A stretch of 64,000 nucleotides of DNA from Allolobophora icterica (Eukaryota > Annelida > Clitellata > Crassiclitellata > Lumbricidae): positions 31,278,154 to 31,342,153 of the forward strand of contig OY744608.1 in the NCBI GenBank assembly GCA_963556255.1. The letters run 5' to 3'. A program made the position numbers and the translations under genes. Of the stretch, positions 11,407 to 19,481 are shown piece after piece (position 1 is the stretch's first letter; the number at the start of each line of letters is the position of its first letter). The notes below the pieces were generated by a model that saw nothing but the letters and a program-made list of their open reading frames with translations, was not told the DNA's origin and searched no databases.

Positions 11407-11648
11407 AGTAGATGTGTACTAGAAGCCGCCACCACGTCTAAAAATAAGGGGACACCACTTTTAAGGCGCCTCAGAAGCCGTGGTGGCTTATAATGACATA
11501 ATTCATATTACGCTGAAAAATCTAGACATATCTACGAGTCGTTTTTTCGATTTACTAGAGCGTATTTTATGGGGTGGGAAGCCAGTGCATCCAAGCCTTC
11601 TCGTGACCAACTAGCCTTTATAAACAGATCGGCTTTAAAGCTGTGCCT
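11407..11648 (+). repeat. Polinton left terminal inverted repeat
   Basis: Pairs with 28124-28371. The outermost 16 bases are AGTAGATGTGTACTAG. From 11423 to 11609 I see no mismatch with the other copy. The inner 39 bp carry a few mismatches and similarity ends at GCTGTGCCT. The right copy has about six extra bases (CGCTTA) after CTAG. Within the repeat, AAGCCGCCACCACG and CCGTGGTGGCTT form an imperfect internal hairpin of about 15 bp. Confidence 0.95.
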
Positions 11649-12744
11649 CATTATTTAAGCCCATCCTGTTGTCTATTCAGACATGTCAATCAAGGATTCG
11701 TAGGCTTGTCTGGCACACGAACCAGCAGCCGGCGCTGATAAATGGCTCAATAACTCCATCAACTAAAAGGGAAGGGAAGTGTGCGTGCCAAGTAATTGAT
11801 GTAGTCTATACACTGCCTGATCCCGCACCTGTTGTTTACAGTCTCTCGCGCATTAGTTCGCGCAATCTAGGTCAGTAACAACCATTCATCGTTGCTTTTA
11901 GCCATGGAATGTGTTTATAAGCCTATATGAGGCCTCGCGCACAACAGAACTATTAACCATTGATCATGCCGTTAATCAGATGTAGAGTGCTCGTATTATG
12001 TTTGTATATATGTAGTAGGTTATTAATATATTTATAACCGTTATAATGAAGCAGTGCACCGCTTTCTGTTTAATAACATATAAACCTCTATTTAACATAA
12101 CATAACATTACAAGGTTTTAAGTGGCTCAGAAGACTATCATCTGTGTCAGAGCCTCTCTCTCGAGCTTCCTCTCAATTGCACCCCGTTCTAGTTATTTAT
12201 TCTAGTTATGTATTCAAGTTATTTATTCTCTTGTTTCTGGTTGCGGTGGCTCCGCCTAATAAAACAAGTGTAATCATCGTATAGCTTGAAACGTTGCTTA
12301 ACCACGTTTGCTTGAAAGTCTGCAGCACTACAATATATGGACTGCTATGTAAAAAGTAATAGACTGAACGAGTCTGTTTATCGAAAGGTTGAAAATATGT
12401 TGCCAGGTCGTCGGGCTTTTTGAGCCCACTGCTATTTTTTAAGCAGTCCAGTTCAGATAAATGCGGGTATGGAATTACCGTGGTTTTTGCTGTGCTCGTT
12501 AACCTTGTGGCTGTTGCATTGTCTATATATCATAAAAACATGTGGTTTAGCACACTGTCTATAGTCATTGCCAAACGAACATAAATTTTTAAAGCGACCT
12601 GGAAAACCTATATTCACTTCAAAAAGGGGCCAGTCCCCTACATTCAAGCGCGAAAATGGGTTAAACAGCATGTTTATCCTGTGGTGTGTATTTACTAAAG
12701 CACATAACAGATAAAAGGCTAAACATAGTACATTCGATAGGCCT
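11649..12744. other. Gene-free left arm of the Polinton
   Basis: No ORF with homology is visible. It holds short AT-rich direct repeats (AGTTATTTATTCT-like, 12190-12235) and a 9-bp inverted pair TGGACTGCT / AGCAGTCCA at about 12338 and 12441. It could be a control or packaging region, but nothing proves it. Confidence 0.6.
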
Positions 12745-13560
12745 TTTGCAGTATAATTCGGGTGTGGCATCATATAGGACCGTCTATGAAATTTGGTCGC
12801 TATAAATTCGTTATAATTTAGAAAAATTAAGCATTCTGCGGTATTAGAAGTATAATGCGGGCGTGGTATCATTTCGAGACCGTTTGCCAAATTTGGACCC
12901 CCCATAAATTTCGTTATAAATTAGAAAAATCAAGCATTCTGCGGTGTTAGAAGTATAATGCGGGTGTGGTATCATTTCGGGACCGGTTGCCAAATTTGGA
13001 TCCCCCATATATTTCGTTATAAATTAGAAAAATTAAGCATTCTGCGGTAAAATGCGGGTGTGGTATCATTTCGGGACCGTTTGCCAAATTTGGACCCCCC
13101 ATAAATTTCGTTATAAATTAGAAAAATCAAGCATTCTGCGGTAAAATGCGGGTGTGGTATCATTTCGGGACCGTTTGCCAAATTTGGACCCCCCATAAAT
13201 TTCGTTATAAATTAGAAAATTCAAGCATTCTGCGATATAATGAGGGTGTGGCATGACTCCGGGACCGTTTGCCAAATTTGGACCCCCCATAAATTTCGTT
13301 ATAAATTAGAAAAATCAAGCATTCTGCGGTGTTAGAAGTATAATGCGGGTGTGGTATCATTTCGGGACCGGTTGCCAAATTTGGACCCCCTGTAAATTTC
13401 GTTGTAAATTAGAAAAATTAAGCATTCTGCGGTATAATGAGGGTGTGGTATGACTTCGGGACCGTTTGCCAAATTTGGACCCCCTGTAAATTTCGTTGTG
13501 AATTAGAAAAAATAAGCCTTCCGCATTATTAGAAGCTAAATATGGATGTGACACTACTAC
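12745..13560. repeat. Minisatellite, alternating 94- and 103-bp units, inside the Polinton
   Basis: The marker GCATTCTGCG recurs at 12831, 12934, 13037, 13131, 13225, 13319 and 13422, with a decayed copy at 13515. Spacings are 103, 103, 94, 94, 94, 103 and 93. The 9-bp difference is the presence or absence of GTTAGAAGT. Each unit contains the palindrome CCAAATTTGG and ends with a TTTCGTTATAAATTAGAAAA-type segment. A weaker unit precedes it from about 12745. Neither 94 nor 103 is a multiple of three, so it is not a coding repeat. Confidence 0.9.
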
Positions 13561-13659
13561 GAAACGTCGGCAAAATGTTGACCCCCTCCTAATAATATGC
13601 TGGTGGCGCACTGGGAACAACAGCAGACTCACTACTCCAACCACCTACGATGAAAACTT

Positions 13660-14265
13660 TTATTTTGAGGTTCGCGGGCAAGACCCAGCGCTGGTTAGTT
13701 TCTTGATCAGTTCCGCCACCATCTCGTCTTTGCTTTGACTCGGCAACTCTTTTTTTTCATTCTTGCTTTGTATATCACGCTTCATCGTTCTATATTTCTC
13801 CTCCTCTCCCAAAATAAGCTTATACTCTTCATCGCTAATAGCCGTGTCTTCCAACGCCTTAGAAATGTGGTCATGAACAGTGTTTAGCTTACTCTCCGCC
13901 AAAATACAAATTTCGTCGTGTTTTGAAGCTTTAGCAACAAAACTTCTACTAATAACATTTCCAATAATATCCAGAAAACTCGTCGCTATGGCTAAACTCT
14001 CCAGAACAATACCAGGAATAAAACCAATACCAGTGGCTAGCATAGCTGCCCCACCCACCCCAGTTCCAAGACTAACCAGAGCAAGGCCGGCCGAGGCCCC
14101 ATTAGCCACATCTACAACCCTCTTATACTTTTTGCACAGTTGTCCGCGACTTATCGCCTCGGACCTCAGGAATGCTTCTATTTCGCCAATCTTCTGCAGA
14201 CGAAATGTTTGCGACGTCGTGTCTGACGAAATTGTTGACTCCATAAGCGTTGGGTACAAAGACAT
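13660..14265 (-). CDS. Unknown Polinton protein with two hydrophobic helices
   Basis: 201 residues. I do not recognise a named family. There are two long hydrophobic stretches, roughly residues 55-80 (Gly/Ala-rich, GASAGLALVSLGTGVGGAAM) and 82-105, then a charged, Lys/Glu-rich C-terminal half. It could be a small membrane or membrane-active virion protein. The start lies only 6 bp after the stop of the 181-residue gene, and the CTATAA at that stop could double as a TATA element 9 bp before this ATG. A later Met (residue 9) is possible. An AATAAA (13659-13664, minus strand) overlaps the stop codon and is a candidate poly(A) signal for the end of the minus-strand gene block. Confidence 0.75.
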   Translation of the reverse strand: MSLYPTLMESTISSDTTSQTFRLQKIGEIEAFLRSEAISRGQLCKKYKRVVDVANGASAGLALVSLGTGVGGAAMLATGIGFIPGIVLESLAIATSFLDIIGNVISRSFVAKASKHDEICILAESKLNTVHDHISKALEDTAISDEEYKLILGEEEKYRTMKRDIQSKNEKKELPSQSKDEMVAELIKKLTSAGSCPRTSK

Positions 14266-14271
14266 AGTTTT

Positions 14272-14817
14272 TTATAGTTGCTCTATCAGTAACGTTACGT
14301 TTAACTCAATAGTTGAAGTACTTAAAACGCCTATCTTTTTTCCTTCAATTCGAAAACTCGTTTGTCCTGGAATGAATATTGCCCTAGATGCATCAAATTG
14401 TCCACTTTGAATGTCAACTGTACGATCGATGCTACCCGCGGCTGTAATAATGCGAACTGACGCATCACCGGTACTAACACCAAACATTGTAAGCCTCCAG
14501 AATCCGCGGTCTAAAGAGACCGTCTCATTGTTAGTTTGCAACGTAATACAGGGATAGCGTGCCGCGGTCAATGGAAGCGTTTGCCACGAACTTAGAGTCA
14601 CAGTTTTGGTTGCTGTGTAAATATCGCGGCTGTGGTAATCATCCGACACGAAATCGATGTGAATTTGGGGAACCGCGTCTAACATATCTGCGGTGGGCTT
14701 AGGGATACTATATCCCCAGTTGGTAAGGCCAACCAAATCATCAAGGTTGTACTTGTGCATATTTGTTTCTCCTTTTTGTCGGAGATAACCACGAATCTTG
14801 TAGTGTGAGTCGGCCAT
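14272..14817 (-). CDS. Unknown Polinton protein next to the fibre gene
   Basis: 181 residues, no family recognised. The predicted composition is beta-rich, with alternating hydrophobic residues and few Lys after the N-terminus, no membrane helix and no cysteine motif. It begins 9 bp after the fibre stop, which suggests a fibre-associated or accessory virion protein, but that is inference from position only. The ATG at 14817 is the first in frame. A second Met at residue 20 (MHKYNLDDLVGL) starts a more ordered-looking segment and could be the true start. Confidence 0.7.
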   Translation of the reverse strand: MADSHYKIRGYLRQKGETNMHKYNLDDLVGLTNWGYSIPKPTADMLDAVPQIHIDFVSDDYHSRDIYTATKTVTLSSWQTLPLTAARYPCITLQTNNETVSLDRGFWRLTMFGVSTGDASVRIITAAGSIDRTVDIQSGQFDASRAIFIPGQTSFRIEGKKIGVLSTSTIELNVTLLIEQL

Positions 14818-14826
14818 TATTAAGTC

Positions 14827-16641
14827 TTATGTTTCCCCGACTTTTAAATATGTGTATATCTGGAAGTGGGAAATTCCAACAGCAGTTGAAGATGATGGCC
14901 CTATTTCACCGGTCGTCAGTTTGTATATTTTGAATGCGGTGTCGGTGTTGATGGTAAACTCCTGCATAGAATCAGTCAAATCGTTTTGGTATAAGTGGGT
15001 GAGGAGGTTTGTATATGTAAGCGCACCACTACTATTCCGAACAGCCCCACTTATCTTCCAAGACTTGATATGACTAGCAGCCACCCCAGCCAGACTAACT
15101 TTCCATATTCGTACAGGCGCCGGACATTCAATCTCTATACTAGGCTTTAAACTTAAAGGACTATCATTCGCAACGGCCATGGCCCTCCACTCACCGCTGA
15201 CTCCTGAGTTGAATGCCATATGAGGTGGGTAATCGGGAAGAGATGTGCTGGCTGATGCCTTAAAACCCGTTTCGGAAATGTTTTTGGACAGGGGTGGAAT
15301 GTGACCTGTATGGTTAAGAAATTTGATGCTGTTCACGTACTGTCTTACAGCGGCCTCTTTACTGTCTGTATACCTTTTAACCACAACAGCCTGATTGTCG
15401 ACATATTGTTTATTGGCCACGTTCAAAGGCTCCGTCGGTATTTTATTTAACTTTGTCATTTTGCCGGTTACGATTCTCGTCACCTGCCCGATACTCGCCG
15501 CGTCGGTATTAGTTGTTGAGGCCCCCGTGTAAAGCCCAGTCACCCTCTTACCGCCCATAGCTAAATTTCCAGTCATTGCGTCGCCAACTTTAAGCACGCA
15601 AGCGCTCCTGACCATAGCGTCTTGTTCTTCGGCGTAAGTTTTTGCAGCTTCGGCTTTCTGGTCTGCGTACCCCCTTGCGGCGGCGGTCTTTTGATCTGTA
15701 TACAACCTCACGGCCGAATTAATCGCGGTGTCCTGATCGACCGCGTACTGTCTAGCAGCAATATGTTGAACATCAACATATTGTTTGTTAACCACGTGCA
15801 ACGACTCCGTGGGAACTCTATCGAGGCTCAATAGAGCGCCGGCGACCGCTGTTGACACTTGTTTCCAACTCGCTGCGTCGCTATCAGATCCTGGAATCTC
15901 TGTTGGAAGTCCAGTTACTCGGTGGCCACCCATGACTAAACTTCCAGTCATTACACTGCCAGATTTTAGCACACACACGTTCTTGACGATAACATCTTGC
16001 TCGTTGACGTAAGTTTTAACAATAACATCCTTTTCGTCCGCATACTGCCTAACGGAATCTCTCAGCACCTCGTTCTTCTCGTCCGTGTACTGTTTAGCAT
16101 CGATAAGCTTCTGGTCTGCATGGTTCTCGGCCGCGGCCGCCTTCTGGTCCGCGTACAGCCTGACGGCAGTGTCCAGCACAGTGTCCTTTTCGTCTGCGTA
16201 GCGTTTAACGAGACCAGTAACCTCGGAGCTTAAGCCGTCTGCATACAACTCAGCTTGTTGCGCCCGCTCTTTCGCGTACTCTGTTATTTGTTTCCAACTC
16301 GCAGCGTCGGACTTCCCCACCAATTCGTCCCATCCCTCGTCTTCACTGTCAGATCCCGGAGTGTCCGTGGGCAAACCAGTCAATTTATGACCGCCCATTT
16401 TTAGAACACCAGACATCGTTCCACCGGTGATTTGTAGGTTGTCCTGATCTACGATGTCCGCATAAGCCTTTGTCGCGGCGTCCGTGTCCGTCGTAGGAGT
16501 TCCCACGTTTGTCAGCCGAAAACCTCCAGCCGAAAGAATTCCCAGCATGGTATCACCAGCCTTGTGGATGAGCCCAGCGGCGCTTATCTGCCCACCTCCC
16601 ACCCCACCTCCACCGTCTCTTCCAAATTTATCAACCGGCAT
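14827..16641 (-). CDS. Phage-like tail-fibre protein of the Polinton
   Basis: 604 residues, likely a trimeric attachment fibre on the virion. The N-terminus is Gly-rich. The shaft has four copies of a phage tail-fibre repeat of the form GxxMxGxLxMGGxxLTGLPT...D(A)AS/T (GDTMLGILSAGGFRLTNVGT, GGTMSGVLKMGGHKLTGLPT, GSVMTGSLVMGGHRVTGLPT, GDAMTGNLAMGGKRVTGL). They alternate with coiled-coil-like blocks built from YADQK/YADEKD units. The last 170 or so residues form a beta-rich head ending GISHFQIYTYLK, reminiscent of F5/8-type C (discoidin) ligand-binding domains. TATAAAAA lies immediately before the ATG. It follows the protease gene by 28 bp. Fibre assignment is firm from the repeats; receptor binding is inferred. 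Confidence 0.85.
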   Translation of the reverse strand: MPVDKFGRDGGGGVGGGQISAAGLIHKAGDTMLGILSAGGFRLTNVGTPTTDTDAATKAYADIVDQDNLQITGGTMSGVLKMGGHKLTGLPTDTPGSDSEDEGWDELVGKSDAASWKQITEYAKERAQQAELYADGLSSEVTGLVKRYADEKDTVLDTAVRLYADQKAAAAENHADQKLIDAKQYTDEKNEVLRDSVRQYADEKDVIVKTYVNEQDVIVKNVCVLKSGSVMTGSLVMGGHRVTGLPTEIPGSDSDAASWKQVSTAVAGALLSLDRVPTESLHVVNKQYVDVQHIAARQYAVDQDTAINSAVRLYTDQKTAAARGYADQKAEAAKTYAEEQDAMVRSACVLKVGDAMTGNLAMGGKRVTGLYTGASTTNTDAASIGQVTRIVTGKMTKLNKIPTEPLNVANKQYVDNQAVVVKRYTDSKEAAVRQYVNSIKFLNHTGHIPPLSKNISETGFKASASTSLPDYPPHMAFNSGVSGEWRAMAVANDSPLSLKPSIEIECPAPVRIWKVSLAGVAASHIKSWKISGAVRNSSGALTYTNLLTHLYQNDLTDSMQEFTINTDTAFKIYKLTTGEIGPSSSTAVGISHFQIYTYLKVGET

Positions 16642-16669
16642 TTTTTATACAAAAAAGGGTGACGGAAAT

Positions 16670-17095
16670 CTAACATAGGTCAAGCACGATGTCTTCAAAA
16701 TTCTTTCCGGCAGCGAGCTCTATTAGCACGGTCAGGCACAGATGACCACAGACCACATCATCGGGCCCCTGCAGCTGAAATGTTTGTGTTCTTATGGAAC
16801 GGTTTAAATATCGAGAAATTTCGAGAGGCGGATCCAGCCCATAACTGTCAAAATAGACGGCCGTGGGTCCATCTATCCAATAAGCGACCCAGTGAGTACC
16901 GTCGCCGTCGCCGGAATCTAAATTAACAACTCCACACTCCTTCTCACGAGCCACGGCGGGCAGACCATCTCGCATGAAAACACCGCGGAAATGCGGCAGC
17001 GCTCTGGCAACTTTCTCTATGTCAAAGTTGCTCAGCGGTTTTAGTTTTTTTGCCCGATGTAGTAGAGACCGGATCCTTTGCACATCGAACAGCAA
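16670..17095 (-). CDS. Adenain-like cysteine protease (PRO), probably expressed by -1 frameshift
   Basis: Maturation protease of the adenovirus/Ulp1 (C5/C48) clan, which cleaves capsid and core precursors. Seen: the conserved Polinton start PLSNFDI...FRGVFMRD, catalytic His in GTHWVAYW, acidic residue in VYFDSYG, and catalytic Cys in VVCGHLCL. The listed 5' end is a TTG codon. The frame is open further upstream, but there is no ATG before the conserved region; the first is inside FMRD. The preceding frame ends at a slippery heptamer, and a -1 shift there enters this frame at 17044, just before PLSNFDI. Translation as an extension of the 17041-17535 product is therefore likely; non-AUG initiation is the alternative. 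Length of the conserved part is about 124 residues, short for adenain (about 200) but usual for Polintons. Confidence 0.9.
   Translation of the reverse strand: MLFDVQRIRSLLHRAKKLKPLSNFDIEKVARALPHFRGVFMRDGLPAVAREKECGVVNLDSGDGDGTHWVAYWIDGPTAVYFDSYGLDPPLEISRYLNRSIRTQTFQLQGPDDVVCGHLCLTVLIELAAGKNFEDIVLDLC
17004..17050 (-). promoter_or_regulatory. Predicted -1 programmed ribosomal frameshift signal
   Basis: Minus strand, 5' to 3': heptamer A_AAA_AAC at 17050-17044 in the correct phase of the upstream frame, with that frame's TAA stop directly after it. Next come an 8-nt spacer (17043-17036) and a stem-loop at 17035-17004. The stem is CTG-(bulged A)-GCAACTTT pairing with AAAGTTGC-CAG around a 9-nt loop, 11 bp in all. 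A_AAA_AAC is one of the strongest known -1 sites, used for example between gag and pro in MMTV, and a 5-9 nt spacer is typical. Shifting -1 leads straight into the protease frame. Confidence 0.75.
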
Positions 17096-17535
17096 CCACC
17101 ATAAGTCTGGCGCCCGAGATATAAACCGGACCCCCGCGCCTCGAGTGCGCGATTGTGACGCTCCGCCTCCGCCTGTGCGGCGTCGTTGGCCTGTTTGTTG
17201 TGCACGGCCTCTGTCACCCCAGCGGCAATACCACCCGCCGCGGATAACCCACCAAAAAGCAGTGGGAGGAGAGCCAGTAGTGGAAGAAATCCGCCCGATT
17301 TTGTCATCTTTTTCAATTGCGTTTTGGTGAATCTCAGCTCCATGCCAACGCCTGAGGTAATCTTCTTTGCGATTCGTGCGGCTTGAACCTTCGTAAGCGC
17401 GAGCTTATCGTCTCCACGAAGCTGGCCATGAGTGAGTCGAATCGTGGCACCAGTGCCATCGCGCGCAGCTTTAGCCAATGTTTGCTTTTGCCCGTCGGTC
17501 AGTGAAAGGCCGAACGCAACGTATTCAGTTTTCAT
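17041..17535 (-). CDS. pX/pVI-like virion precursor with hydrophobic segment
   Basis: 164 residues. The N-terminal half is basic and polar. Then comes a Gly/Leu-rich hydrophobic segment at about residues 82-108 (GGFLPLLALLPLLFGGLSAA), as in membrane-lytic minor capsid proteins. The C-terminus has two GSGLY motifs (RGSGLYLG, KGSGLYYIG) and a small Cys cluster (GGCCSMCKG). Similar GxGL(Y/F) motifs end the 162-codon protein at 19001. I take it as a core or membrane-active protein processed by the adenain-like protease. Its last codons form the slippery site, so part of its product is predicted to carry the protease at its C-terminus. It overlaps the protease frame by 55 bp. An AT-rich TATA-like run lies just upstream of the ATG. 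Confidence 0.75.
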   Translation of the reverse strand: MKTEYVAFGLSLTDGQKQTLAKAARDGTGATIRLTHGQLRGDDKLALTKVQAARIAKKITSGVGMELRFTKTQLKKMTKSGGFLPLLALLPLLFGGLSAAGGIAAGVTEAVHNKQANDAAQAEAERHNRALEARGSGLYLGRQTYGGCCSMCKGSGLYYIGQKN

Positions 17536-17592
17536 TTTTGGAAAAAATATATCTAAAAGAGGGCCTTGTATCTAAATGTGAAAAACCGATTT

Positions 17593-18888
17593 CTAGTAGA
17601 CGACGTTGAATTTGCTGCCATCCGATTCAAAATTCAGGAGTCGGTCGCTGATCAGGACGGCATATGCCGTCGTATTATTTGGTACCCCTTCGTTAAAGTC
17701 CACCTTGATTTGTATGTCCTGTACAGAGGTTTTAAGTCGTTCGGATTGCCTGCGCACGTCCAGGACGAAGATCGGAAACAAATCTACAAATTCGATTGGT
17801 GTCAATTGGCATGACGATTCACGCGCGTCTATACCGCAATATTCCTCCGTGAAGTCACGTAGGGCCTTGTAAGCGCGAGAAGTTGTCCTCTTCGTGAAGT
17901 CGAGATTCATGTCAACCACTGGGTAGCGATCGGTGTTGAGCAAAGCGAATATGTTGCGAACCTGTGCATGGTCAAACAGTGCCGGATTCTGGCCTTGATG
18001 TGCATTCTTTCCAGTCTGAAAAGCAACAAGAATCCAGCGTGGCTTTTCCGTGCCCGACTTAACGCTCAAACGCCAGGAAAAAGTCGTCGCTCGTGGCACC
18101 GCAATGTTGTCGCATTGCATGGCGCGGAATGCTACAGGTACCTTAACCTTGGCTTCAATCTGCTTCATAAGCATGCTTTTATACTCCAAAGCGGGTATTA
18201 TATGCGGCATGAACCAGGAGAGTTTAGTCAGCGCGATCTGGCCATTGGCCGCAGCGGCTTCCTTGAAGATCGCGTCTGCATCCCCCTGCCGGCTCAGCAG
18301 TAAAGAGTGTTTGATCCCGTATACGACCTTGTGATAATCATCGCAAAAACCGAATAGATGTCTTAAGGGAACGATGAATGAAAACGTTCCAATAGGGACG
18401 GGTTTTCCAATGATCATCAGTCGACGGGCCTCGAAGCCGATATTCGCAGCTGCCGCCGCCGCGGTCGTGTCCTTCTGCCAACACATGTTTAAACCTTCGC
18501 CTTTGGAAAAATCATCGCCGTATACCAGCATGCCTTTCATCGTCGTGGCTTGCCCAGGTGACATGACATTCTCTATCTCGGTGTTGTTAGCCAAGTATCG
18601 AATCTGAGAGAACATGTACGGGATGGCGTTGTTGATGAATGACACTAACGAGTCTGCGATGTAAGCGGCGCCTGTTGTTGTAAGCCTGCCCTCCACAAGA
18701 AGGTAGCTCTTGGAAGGCTGTGTGAAAATGTCTTGGTTCTGGATGTCTATCTGTATGGCCTGGCCGTTGTTAATAGCCGCAGGGTTTTGTGATTCATACT
18801 CGCGGTATTCAAACGATTCGATGCTATTATCATCGGGTACCGCCGAAGCGATGTCCAACATTTCACTCGGCACGTCAAATGCCGCCAT
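17593..18888 (-). CDS. Major capsid protein (double jelly-roll)
   Basis: 431 residues. It corresponds to the Polinton protein predicted to fold as the double jelly-roll hexon that builds the icosahedral shell. Seen: conserved segments QPSKSYLLVEGRL near residues 57-69, PVPIGTFSFIVPLRHLFGF near 165-185, and KPRWILVAFQTGKN near 280-293 followed by DHAQVRNIFALLN and YPVVDMNLDF. No transmembrane helix. The ATG is preceded directly by CTATAATA. It has a clear gap on either side (57 and 112 bp), unlike its tightly packed neighbours, which may reflect its own promoter. Recognition is by family resemblance; a structure search would settle it. Confidence 0.85.
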   Translation of the reverse strand: MAAFDVPSEMLDIASAVPDDNSIESFEYREYESQNPAAINNGQAIQIDIQNQDIFTQPSKSYLLVEGRLTTTGAAYIADSLVSFINNAIPYMFSQIRYLANNTEIENVMSPGQATTMKGMLVYGDDFSKGEGLNMCWQKDTTAAAAAANIGFEARRLMIIGKPVPIGTFSFIVPLRHLFGFCDDYHKVVYGIKHSLLLSRQGDADAIFKEAAAANGQIALTKLSWFMPHIIPALEYKSMLMKQIEAKVKVPVAFRAMQCDNIAVPRATTFSWRLSVKSGTEKPRWILVAFQTGKNAHQGQNPALFDHAQVRNIFALLNTDRYPVVDMNLDFTKRTTSRAYKALRDFTEEYCGIDARESSCQLTPIEFVDLFPIFVLDVRRQSERLKTSVQDIQIKVDFNEGVPNNTTAYAVLISDRLLNFESDGSKFNVVY

Positions 18889-19000
18889 TATTATAGCTAA
18901 AAAAGTTCAAGCTTCAATTATTAATCATGTTGCAAATTAATTTCATATGTGGTGGGTTAAACATTTTTTTTCCGTTTTGTGAATTAGTCGGAAATTTTTT

Positions 19001-19459
19001 TCATTTTGCAAGAAACAGACCCCTACCACAACGACTCGGCTTTATAGTTTTGAAACCGGATCCAGCAATGCGGCTGTTTATGTCGGCCATTGTCGGAACA
19101 ACGGGTGGCGGACTCACAGCCAGTTGTTTTAAGTATTCAATGCTCTTGTCGCTGAGCGCCTTCTCCAAAGGTGCGGGAACAACAGGCGCGGCAGATGAAT
19201 TTTCATTTCGTAAATGAGCTTCATTTACGGCCGCAGCGCGTCTCGCTTTCACGGCATCAACAATTTGCCTGACGGCAGATGCTGTTGTGGCGCCGGCTTT
19301 CGCGACATTACCAACCGCCTTGGCAACGTTTGTGATTGTGCCTCTATTCGCCGAAATGAAGGAGCCTGCACGGCCAAGGAAACCCGCGATTTTGGGTATC
19401 CAGTCGAAAAGTCCACCACCCACGACACGACGCCGCTTTTTAATTCCAAGAACAAACAT
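19001..19459 (-). CDS. Core/minor capsid pX-like protein
   Basis: 152 residues from the ATG at 19459; the frame is open ten codons further to a GTG. The N-terminus is MFVLGIKKRRRVVGGGLFDW: a basic patch, then VVGG-G, which fits the adenain cleavage pattern (hydrophobic-x-Gly-Gly). After it comes an amphipathic/hydrophobic segment (IPKIAGFLGRAGSFI) like membrane-lytic minor capsid peptides, then an Ala-rich helix. Near the C-terminus IAGSG fits the second adenain pattern (hydrophobic-x-Gly-x-Gly), and the chain ends CGRGLFLAK. It is probably a DNA-condensing or lytic virion protein released by the protease. It lies between the two capsid genes. Confidence 0.75.
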   Translation of the reverse strand: MFVLGIKKRRRVVGGGLFDWIPKIAGFLGRAGSFISANRGTITNVAKAVGNVAKAGATTASAVRQIVDAVKARRAAAVNEAHLRNENSSAAPVVPAPLEKALSDKSIEYLKQLAVSPPPVVPTMADINSRIAGSGFKTIKPSRCGRGLFLAK

Positions 19460-19481
19460 GAGAATATTTAAGTGTGAAAAT

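Noticed and set aside
12745..13560. CRISPR-like array
   Set aside because: Regular spacing, but the whole unit is repeated with no unique spacers, and the host is an animal.
12453..13644. Minus-strand ORFs of 150 and 95 codons in the Polinton left arm
   Set aside because: They run through the minisatellite. Unit lengths of 94 and 103 bp are not multiples of three, so each repeat shifts the frame; the translations show no family.
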